Below, piece by piece: positions 1 through 4,425 of a stretch of DNA of 8,223 nucleotides. Location of the stretch: NCBI GenBank assembly GCA_003557125.1, contig PWPN01000256.1, positions 1 through 8,223 on the forward strand, in the 5' to 3' direction. The position numbers were made by a program, and so were the translations under genes. Source of the stretch: Phycisphaerae bacterium. GTDB lineage: Bacteria; Planctomycetota; Phycisphaerae; UBA1845; PWPN01. The notes beneath the pieces were generated by a model. That model searched no databases and was not told the origin of the DNA. It saw only the letters and a list, made by a program, of their open reading frames with translations. Position 1 is the stretch's first letter; every line of letters starts with the position of its first letter.

Positions 1-2
1 AG

Positions 3-506
3 ATCTGCCGCAAGCTCGGGATCGGCTATCACGTCCCGGTGGCCTTCGGCGTTGCGATCTTCGCCTATGTTGCGATCACGGAGCCGTCAGACGGTGCGCG
101 TGTTCTGGGTGGGATGCTGGCGTCGTTTGCTGCGGTATTCTTAGCGGCGGTGGCAGCCTTCGTGCCCTTGGGGTATGCGGTGACGGAGGAAGCGGTTGTC
201 ATCCGTCGGCCGATCCGCTCGATCCGCATCCCCTTGACGCGGGTCAGCGAGGCACGGCGTATCGAGTTGACCCGCATTGTCCGGGTGTGCGGCGTGGGCG
301 GCTTTTTCGGGGCGTGGGGTCGCTTTACGAGCAAGCAGCTCAAATCGTTCCGCGCGTACGTCACCCAACGCGGCAATCTGATATGCCTGTACCTTACGGA
401 AGGTGATCCGGTAGTCCTGTCGCCCGACGACCCGGACGGGATGATCGCGGAGATCCAGCACCGGGTGCCACGGGCGGCTTGTTCCGCCAGTGCTCCCTCA
501 CGGTAG
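3..506 (+). CDS. Membrane protein with bacterial PH-like domain, 5'-partial
   Basis: The reading frame is open to the left edge, so the true start is probably outside the window; a GTG at 39 is the first internal start but would begin inside the first membrane segment. Numbered from that GTG, residues 1-14 and about 24-45 are hydrophobic and look like two membrane helices. A soluble beta-rich part follows (about 47-140), containing TEEAVVIRRP, IRIPL, GGFFGAWGRF (87-96) and LSPDDPDGMI (127-136). This order (two helices, 'L/YxVTEEAVVIRR', a glycine/phenylalanine-rich FGxxGRF turn, 'SPDDP') resembles small bacterial membrane proteins with a PH-like domain (bPH_5 type, from memory). The molecular role of that family is not established. 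The C-terminal tail (RAACSASAPSR) is low complexity. No partner gene is visible; the next gene lies more than 300 bp downstream. Confidence 0.7.
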   Translation: MCRKLGIGYHVPVAFGVAIFAYVAITEPSDGARVLGGMLASFAAVFLAAVAAFVPLGYAVTEEAVVIRRPIRSIRIPLTRVSEARRIELTRIVRVCGVGGFFGAWGRFTSKQLKSFRAYVTQRGNLICLYLTEGDPVVLSPDDPDGMIAEIQHRVPRAACSASAPSR

Positions 507-656
507 CGGCTCGGATGATCGCTCCACTTCTCACAAACCCAAGGCTCGCATCAGGCAACCGTGAATAAGGATAAGAATGCAATCAGCCTTCGCCGCCCCC
601 CCCGACCGTACCATAATTCACGATATGCTGAGATGATCGGGGAGAGTTGCTCGTTC

Positions 657-740
657 ATGATGCGCCTCGAATTGAGTCAATTCAAAAAGAAAGTGATCGA
701 AACTTTGCGACGAAATTGTGCGAGTGTTGGTCGGCGATAG
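657..740 (+). CDS. Possible 27-aa leader peptide or small protein
   Basis: A short frame starts with tandem ATG codons (657 and 660) and ends at TAG 738-740. It encodes a basic peptide beginning MMRLELSQFKKK and ending NCASVGRR. A purine-rich GGGGAGAG (about 639-646) lies roughly 10 nt upstream, a little far for an ideal ribosome binding site. The frame overlaps the 669-683 palindrome and is followed 5 nt later by a hairpin. That order is compatible with a leader peptide, but there is no run of one regulatory codon. It may be a chance ORF in AT-richer DNA. Confidence 0.2.
   Translation: MMRLELSQFKKKVIETLRRNCASVGRR
669..683. promoter_or_regulatory. Perfect 15-bp palindrome, candidate operator
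   Basis: GAATTGAGTCAATTC is a perfect inverted repeat with 7-bp arms around a central G. It sits in the AT-richer part of the leader, 160-175 bp upstream of the Cys-rich gene. The size and symmetry suit a dimeric regulator, but no regulator is identified and it could be fortuitous. Confidence 0.3.
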
Positions 741-745
741 ATCGA

Positions 746-776
746 CCCCTTAGAATGGCTCAAGGCCGTCAAGGGG
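746..776 (+). other. Leader hairpin upstream of Cys-rich gene
   Basis: CCCCTT (746-751) pairs with AAGGGG (771-776), and a short GGC/GCC stem can form inside. No T-run follows, so it is not a normal intrinsic terminator. It lies between the possible small ORF and the ribosome binding site of the 845 gene, where an RNA structure could affect translation or message stability. Confidence 0.25.
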
Positions 777-833
777 ATGGCTAAGCTTGAAGCCCTCGAT
801 TGCAAATGTATCCGCGATATCTAATCAACCGGT

Positions 834-838
834 GGAGG
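834..838 (+). promoter_or_regulatory. Ribosome binding site GGAGG fixing the start at 845
   Basis: GGAGG lies 6 nt upstream of ATG 845. It rules out the in-frame ATGs at 800 and 806 as the main start, because the codons between them and 845 would extend upstream of a clean signal peptide. Confidence 0.75.
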
Positions 839-844
839 TGTACG

Positions 845-1249
845 ATGGTTCGTAATTTCGGGATAAGTGTCCTTATGCTTGGCTGTCTGGCTTTTGTGTT
901 TGCATCGGTGGCGGACGCACGCGTTGCCTCGGCGGCCGATACGCAATGGACAATCCCGTCCGCTCAGTCGCTCGGTGGCTGCTGCGACCGGGACAAAGAC
1001 AAAGGCCAGGGCGACAGCGACAGGGCGAATCTGTGCAGCCGAGATAAGGGCAAGGGCGGTTGTGGCCATGGCGACACGATCCTGCTCGGCTCGGACTGCG
1101 ACAGGGATAAAGGCAAGGGCGGTTGCGAAAGGGCCAACCTGTGCGGCCGCGACAAGGGCAAAGGCGGCGGCTGCGGCCGAGGCGACACGATTCTGCTCGG
1201 TACGGGCTGCGACAGAGACAAAGGCAAGGGATGCGACAAGAAGGGCTGA
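845..1249 (+). CDS. Small exported Cys/Lys/Gly/Asp-rich repeat protein (134 aa), unknown function
   Basis: I do not recognise this protein. It starts at ATG 845 after a strong GGAGG. Residues 1-31 form a signal peptide: MVRNF, a hydrophobic core, then a polar stretch with possible cleavage near ADA (25) or ASA (30). Cys14 sits in LMLGC, but hydrophobic residues continue after it, so a lipoprotein is less likely. The mature part has 10 cysteines (46, 47, 64, 73, 85, 94, 100, 110, 122, 130) in two 36-residue repeats (60-95 and 96-131), preceded by a shortened divergent half-unit (46-59). Each repeat reads RANLC-x-RDKGKGG-CGxGDTILLG-xx-CDRDKGKG-C. The composition is dominated by D, R, K, G and C, with almost no aromatics after Trp35, so a conventional hydrophobic core is unlikely. 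Metal binding, disulfide cross-linking or use as a modified-peptide precursor are possible but unproven. No modification enzyme or transporter is adjacent; the downstream gene is convergent. Hairpins at 1351-1377 and 1443-1470 would end its transcript. Confidence 0.75.
   Translation: MVRNFGISVLMLGCLAFVFASVADARVASAADTQWTIPSAQSLGGCCDRDKDKGQGDSDRANLCSRDKGKGGCGHGDTILLGSDCDRDKGKGGCERANLCGRDKGKGGGCGRGDTILLGTGCDRDKGKGCDKKG
1022..1237 (+). repeat. Two tandem in-frame 108-bp coding repeats
   Basis: Unit 1 spans 1022-1129 and unit 2 spans 1130-1237, each encoding 36 residues. By eye they differ at about 11 codons synonymously and about 5 codons with an amino-acid change, plus one glycine codon gained and one lost. 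The duplication is therefore not recent, and the amino-acid pattern appears to have been kept. Confidence 0.85.
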
Positions 1250-1296
1250 TCCGACTTGCACCGTATCGGTGAGCTGGTGTTGCCTGCCTCATGCGG

Positions 1297-1336
1297 TATG
1301 CGTGCAAGCAAGCGGGCTATGCGTGCAAGCAAGCGG
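1297..1336. repeat. Two-copy tandem direct repeat, 21-bp period
   Basis: The 19-bp string TATGCGTGCAAGCAAGCGG occurs identically at 1297-1315 and 1318-1336, separated by GC. The copies are perfect, so this is a recent or slippage-prone duplication in the 3' flank of the Cys-rich gene. Confidence 0.9.
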
Positions 1337-1350
1337 ACACAGTCTGAGCG

Positions 1351-1377
1351 AGGGTGCCTTATCGGGGGAGGCACCCT
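1351..1377 (+). terminator. Strong hairpin downstream of Cys-rich gene, possible terminator
   Basis: AGGGTGCC (1351-1358) pairs perfectly with GGCACCCT (1370-1377) around an 11-nt loop. The tail TGTCGTTTG is only moderately T-rich. It may be a weak terminator or a 3' end-stabilising hairpin for the 845 gene, about 100 nt after the stop codon. Confidence 0.45.
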
Positions 1378-1412
1378 TGTCGTTTGAGAATAATGTGAAG
1401 CGGATCAGGCAT

Positions 1413-1436
1413 CCGAGCCGCGACCGTGAGGGAGCG
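1413..1436. repeat. Putative planctomycete interspersed repeat motif
   Basis: The core GAGCCGCGACCGTGAGGG belongs to a motif that I recall as repeated in many planctomycete intergenic regions, giving 'PSRDREGA' peptides when translated. Here it sits directly upstream of a terminator hairpin. Only one copy is visible in the window, so the repeat nature rests on recollection. Confidence 0.4.
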
Positions 1437-1442
1437 ATGTAG

Positions 1443-1470
1443 CGGCCGCCCCCCGTGGCGGCCGTTTTTT
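1443..1470 (+). terminator. Rho-independent terminator
   Basis: CGGCCGCC (1443-1450) pairs perfectly with GGCGGCCG (1457-1464) around the 6-nt loop CCCCGT and is followed at once by T6 (1465-1470). The T-run is on the plus strand only, so it terminates rightward transcription from the 845 gene. It also protects the convergent DHS-like gene from read-through. Confidence 0.9.
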
Positions 1471-1482
1471 GCAGGGACAAGC

Positions 1483-1516
1483 ACGGGCGTCAGGGTGGTA
1501 CGGGCGTCTCGCCCGT
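1483..1516. repeat. GTGGTAC-type motif plus inverted repeat, likely interspersed element
   Basis: ACGGGCGTCAGGGTGGTAC (1483-1501) matches 15 of 19 positions of 7634-7652. It runs into a perfect inverted repeat, ACGGGCG (1500-1506), TCT, CGCCCGT (1510-1516). Translation gives 'TGVRVVRASRP'-like peptides that I associate with intergenic repeats in planctomycete genomes. No T-run follows on either strand. Confidence 0.4.
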
Positions 1517-1602
1517 CTGATACGAATCCGAGCTACGAGTGTGAGGAGCGGGCATGTCGCGTTCCGCTTCCTTGCGAGCACGACTCAAGGCCGTTACGCC
1601 CT

Positions 1603-2760
1603 TTACAGATAATGCTTCCGTGCGAGGCGAAGCGACGCCTGGAATTTTTCGTTGTGTTCAGCTGCTTTGTGAAAGTCGGCCATCAGGTCGTCCATCTTGC
1701 CCATGAGCCGCTTTTGGGATCGCGGTGCGCAGCGCGTGAGGACGTACTGCGCGAGAAGCGGAAGCGTCAGCGACGCGCATGAGTAGACGACGACGTTATT
1801 GATGTGCGCGTCCTTGACTTTGCCCCAGCTCCTTGCTTCGGAAGGCGTCGCACCGCTGAGGCCTCCCCATTGCGGCGTGTCGACCCCCAGCTGGATGAAG
1901 TAATCGTGCCCGCCGCGTGACTCGTCCATGAAGATCTGATGGAGCGTGGGCTGGGTCTGCATGTAAAAATTTTTGGGCGAGCCGCCGCCCACGATGACCA
2001 CGCCGTTCGTGTCGGCCGCACGCACGATGGCCGCCGTCTCGACGACGTCTTTAAGCGGATCGAGCTGGATGGGCTGATCGTAGAGGTGCGGAACCGCCAG
2101 GTTCATCGCGATCGACGAATCGCCCGGCGACGACGTATAGACGGGCACCTCGAAACCGGCCGCCGTCGCCAGCAGGGACCATTCCGGCTTGGGTGCCGAC
2201 TTCTGCACCTGTCGGCCGAGCTGATAATGGAACTCGGCCGTCGACATCGGCCGATCGTGTTCGATCCGTCGGACCGTCTGAAGAATGATCCGGTCGGTGG
2301 CCAGCAGCGTGTCCTCGTCTTCGATGAAGACGTCGTAGATCCGGGCTACGCCCTTCTCGGCCAGGTCGTTGTCATCGACCATGAAATGGCCTTGCATCAT
2401 CGGGCGCAGGAAAGGCCGATGCAGATCATGATAGAGGTTCGCCCCCGTCGAGATGATGCAATCGATGAACCCGGCCTTGATGAGTGCGGTCACGATCCCG
2501 CTCATGCCGATCGGCGTCATCGCGCCGGCCAGCGTCATGCAGATCGTCGCACCTTCCTCGATCATCCGCCGATAGAGCTTGGCCGCCTCCGCCAGTCGGC
2601 GGGCATTGTAGCCGGAACGGGCATAGACCTCGTCGATCATGTCCGCGACGGTGTGCGCCCGGTCCAGATCGAGCGGGTCGATCATCGGCAGGTCCATCTT
2701 TTCGGCTTTGCGCGGCAGGTCCGCCATCGGCAGCGGGATGTCCGGTTGCGTTTGCGTCAT
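1603..2760 (-). CDS. Deoxyhypusine synthase-like protein (bacterial type)
   Basis: A 385-aa protein of the deoxyhypusine synthase family. The start is ATG at 2760, 7 nt after an AGGAG; a longer frame to 2820 lacks a signal. Eukaryotic and archaeal members move the aminobutyl group of spermidine, using NAD, onto a lysine of eIF5A. Bacteria lack eIF5A, and some bacterial and plant relatives make homospermidine or act on other small amines. Visible family blocks are STGANLYHD (104-112), VVIVGGGSPKN (254-264), QWGGLSGATPSEARSWGKV (297-315) and VYSCASLTLPLL (325-336). Lys314 in SWGK aligns with the catalytic Lys329 of human DHS, and Trp312 with Trp327. Lys263 is kept, but the adjacent His288 equivalent is Asn264, and the human GGVEED segment is GANLYHD. 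These changes at the amine pocket suggest a substrate other than spermidine/eIF5A. No polyamine gene is adjacent. The family call is very likely right; the substrate is unknown. Confidence 0.93.
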   Translation of the reverse strand: MTQTQPDIPLPMADLPRKAEKMDLPMIDPLDLDRAHTVADMIDEVYARSGYNARRLAEAAKLYRRMIEEGATICMTLAGAMTPIGMSGIVTALIKAGFIDCIISTGANLYHDLHRPFLRPMMQGHFMVDDNDLAEKGVARIYDVFIEDEDTLLATDRIILQTVRRIEHDRPMSTAEFHYQLGRQVQKSAPKPEWSLLATAAGFEVPVYTSSPGDSSIAMNLAVPHLYDQPIQLDPLKDVVETAAIVRAADTNGVVIVGGGSPKNFYMQTQPTLHQIFMDESRGGHDYFIQLGVDTPQWGGLSGATPSEARSWGKVKDAHINNVVVYSCASLTLPLLAQYVLTRCAPRSQKRLMGKMDDLMADFHKAAEHNEKFQASLRLARKHYL

Positions 2761-2767
2761 GGTATCG

Positions 2768-2772
2768 CTCCT
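2768..2772 (-). promoter_or_regulatory. Ribosome binding site of the DHS-like gene
   Basis: AGGAG on the minus strand, 7 nt before ATG 2760. It selects the MTQTQ start over the in-frame upstream start at 2820. Confidence 0.75.
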
Positions 2773-2958
2773 GTCGCCACCACCATCCGGTGGCCAGCCA
2801 CAAGATAACCCAAACCGCACGTTTTTTCAGGAGCCGCCAACCGATCCGGGCGAACCGAGCTGGAGGAAGGTCGGTGAACGCTGTCCGCAGTCATCCGGAT
2901 GAGCGAGCTAACTTGTGGATATACAGAGGGTTATCGAAATGCTTCGGCATAGGCACGC

Positions 2959-3006
2959 AAAGGAACAGGGCCGTCACTCGAATCTTCCATTCAAGCGACG
3001 GCCCTG
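2959..3006 (-). terminator. Long hairpin with U-rich tail, likely minus-strand terminator
   Basis: CAGGGCCGTC (2966-2975) pairs with GACGGCCCTG (2997-3006), and an inner stem extends to a 5-nt loop (2984-2988). On the plus strand the stem has two mismatches (A2976 x C2996 and C2979 x A2993). On the minus strand these become U-G and G-U wobbles, giving an unbroken 18-bp stem. The minus-strand tail reads TTCCTTTG. The pairing asymmetry and tail both favour a minus-strand RNA, probably the end of the DUF362 transcript about 235 nt after its stop codon. Confidence 0.55.
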
Positions 3007-3016
3007 ATGTTTGCAA

Positions 3017-3048
3017 GAGGGCCCGAGCTCGCCGTAACTCGGGCCCTC
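3017..3048. repeat. Perfect 11-bp inverted repeat
   Basis: GAGGGCCCGAG (3017-3027) and CTCGGGCCCTC (3038-3048) form a perfect 11-bp stem with a 10-nt loop. Neither strand has a clear T-run after it, so it is a strong hairpin of unknown role. Confidence 0.8.
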
Positions 3049-3061
3049 CAAGCCAGGCTGT

Positions 3062-3080
3062 CCGCCCCTCGCGGGGGCGG
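3062..3080. repeat. Perfect 7-bp GC hairpin
   Basis: CCGCCCC (3062-3068) pairs with GGGGCGG (3074-3080) around TCGCG. It is the third of three hairpins within 115 bp and has no T-run. Confidence 0.7.
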
Positions 3081-3239
3081 AAGACCCCACAGCCTCTGAA
3101 ACCTCTATCGTGACAACGGAGGGCCGGCTTGAAATACGCTCCCAAAGGCGTTTATTTCGCCAGAATCACGTAGGTTTATTTCAGGAAAGACTTTAGGAGA
3201 AATCGTCGTGCTTCGAAGGTCAATCCATGATGAATTTTT

Positions 3240-4274
3240 TTAAATCCCGGCCGGTTCGACCACATGAATGTAGTCGTGGTCGTCGGTCCCCAGGCCGAGC
3301 CGGGCAGCCGCATGGATATGCGGAAGTCGGCCCTGGTCGTCACCGATGGCCGACAGGTTTTCCTCCGCCCGTCGCGTGTTGAGCACCTCGAGGGCGACGG
3401 TATCGGCCGCGACCGGGTCGAGGCTTGCGATCAGGCCCGCATAAGGCCAAACGCAGTCGCGGTGGACAAGCGGCCCGCGGTCGAAGACAGCCCGCAGGCC
3501 GTTGACGATGTGGATCCGCAGCTTCGAGCGGATCGCGGGCGTCGCCAGAAGCTCAGCCAGGTGTGGTGCGCAGGCCCCTTCGTACCAGGGGCTTTGGCGC
3601 TGGACGAACGGCAGGGAGGCATTTTTGATGCAGCCGGCGATCCCGCAGACGTTGTCGGTCGACAAGGTGGGGACGTTGATGAGTGCGGTGACCTGTTCGA
3701 GTACCGCAGCCAAGGTGACCTCGGCATCGCCCACCCGGCTCGGCTGCGACTGCCACCCGAAAGTTCGCGGGCGAGTGCCGAGCACCTGTGTCAAACGCGG
3801 CGGAGGTCCGATAAGAACGATCCTTTCGCGCGCAATGTCCGCATTTTCGAGTGATTGAACGATTTGTCCGGCCAAAGTCTCTGCGGTGGCCAGTGGTTCG
3901 AAACCGACTGCGTCCAGGGCGATGCCCACCACGTCGTCCGGTTCGATGAGGCGCTGCCACGCTTGCTCGGGATGCTCTGTCTCGGTAGCCAGGCACAGTG
4001 CGTGGTGCAGTGCGGTCAGAAGGGCCCTCTCGTGGAGTCGCGGGCCGGCCAGGATCATCGGGTTGCTGATCTTGGCGACGACCGAGCGGGCCTCGGGAGC
4101 GATGGGTCGGCCGGCGGGAAGATTCTCGAGATCGGGCAGATTGAAAACCGTCGGCTGGCCGAGGGCGGTCTGGCCGAACCCGGCGCGCACCGAGGCTGCC
4201 AGTAAACCGCAGTTTCCCAGGTGTCTCAGGAAGGTTCGGCGATCCACGATGCGATACCCCCGGCTTTGTACCAT
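3240..4274 (-). CDS. Tat-exported DUF362 domain protein
   Basis: A 344-aa protein if it begins at ATG 4274. A GTG at 4247, giving (M)DRRTFL, is equally plausible and better spaced from a G-rich tract; the ATG has no convincing ribosome binding site. Residues 11-17 (DRRTFLR) match the twin-arginine signal, followed by a short hydrophobic stretch (22-38, CGLLAASVRAGFGQTAL), so export of the folded protein is expected. The rest fits DUF362: EPDDVVGIALD (111-121), INVPTLSTDN (199-208), CGIAGCIKNASLPF (210-223) and SLDPVAADTVALEVLN (284-299), where the 'N-P ... G-C-KN ... DPVAxD' order is typical. The biochemical function of DUF362 is not established. The N-terminal cysteines (22, 94) and Cys210/Cys215 do not form a clear ferredoxin cluster. 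The gene is divergent from the pyrophosphorylase gene (about 150 bp shared promoter space). The DHS-like gene lies downstream on the same strand, beyond a probable terminator. Confidence 0.85.
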   Translation of the reverse strand: MVQSRGYRIVDRRTFLRHLGNCGLLAASVRAGFGQTALGQPTVFNLPDLENLPAGRPIAPEARSVVAKISNPMILAGPRLHERALLTALHHALCLATETEHPEQAWQRLIEPDDVVGIALDAVGFEPLATAETLAGQIVQSLENADIARERIVLIGPPPRLTQVLGTRPRTFGWQSQPSRVGDAEVTLAAVLEQVTALINVPTLSTDNVCGIAGCIKNASLPFVQRQSPWYEGACAPHLAELLATPAIRSKLRIHIVNGLRAVFDRGPLVHRDCVWPYAGLIASLDPVAADTVALEVLNTRRAEENLSAIGDDQGRLPHIHAAARLGLGTDDHDYIHVVEPAGI

Positions 4275-4415
4275 CCCCCAAAGGAGGGCCTACCATCCTG
4301 TGGGCCGAGCCTTTGACACTGGCTGAAGAGCCACCTACTCTTATCGGCCCGGACGGATGGATCACTGAGTTTTACTGGTTTGCGTTATTTTCCCAGCTTT
4401 CCATTTTTCCAACTT

Positions 4416-4420
4416 GGGAG
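4416..4420 (+). promoter_or_regulatory. Ribosome binding site of the pyrophosphorylase gene
   Basis: GGGAG lies 5 nt before ATG 4426. It overlaps the upstream in-frame TTG at 4414, which argues that ATG 4426 is the real start. Confidence 0.7.
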
Positions 4421-4425
4421 TTCTC

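Larger units (their letters stand above)
507..844. other. Intergenic leader upstream of the Cys-rich repeat gene
   Basis: This stretch holds no convincing large gene. It contains a C-run near 595-603, an AT-richer core (about 640-730), a perfect palindrome at 669-683, a possible 27-aa ORF at 657-740 and a hairpin at 746-776, ending in the strong ribosome binding site of the 845 gene. I could not identify a confident -35/-10 pair. Confidence 0.6.
1250..1602. other. Convergent intergenic region rich in short repeats and hairpins
   Basis: Lies between the Cys-rich gene (+) and the convergent DHS-like gene (-). It holds a 21-bp-period tandem repeat, two hairpins (one a clear terminator), a short motif of the planctomycete interspersed type, and an inverted repeat at 1500-1516. 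No credible gene was found; frames through it read as low-complexity peptides of the 'SRDREGA' and 'TGVRVVRASRP' type that I associate with translated intergenic repeats in planctomycete genomes. Confidence 0.6.
2761..3239. other. 479-bp intergenic region between two minus-strand genes
   Basis: Contains three strong inverted repeats (2966-3006, 3017-3048, 3062-3080), an 8-bp direct repeat TTTATTTC (3151-3158 and 3175-3182) and an AT-rich tract next to the DUF362 stop. An 84-aa minus frame (2891-3145) runs through the hairpins and does not look like a protein. The region is long enough for the DHS-like gene to have its own promoter, but I see no confident -35/-10 pair. Confidence 0.6.

Noticed and set aside
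845..916. Lipoprotein signal at Cys14 (LMLGC)
   Set aside because: The -3 position is Met and the hydrophobic stretch continues beyond the cysteine to ASVADA, which fits an ordinary signal peptide better.
867..1442. 191-aa plus-strand frame and three minus-strand frames over the Cys-rich gene
   Set aside because: These are shadows created by the GC-rich repeats. Only the 845 frame has a ribosome binding site, a signal peptide and repeat differences that are mostly synonymous.
1939..2808. 289-aa plus-strand open frame
   Set aside because: Antisense shadow of the DHS-like gene; Arg/His-rich with no recognisable motif.
2891..3145. 84-aa minus-strand frame
   Set aside because: It runs through three inverted repeats, has no ribosome binding site that I can see, and lacks protein-like composition.
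3208..3243. 11-codon plus-strand mini-ORF after AGGAG
   Set aside because: Very short, ends inside the convergent DUF362 gene, and has no supporting conservation evidence.
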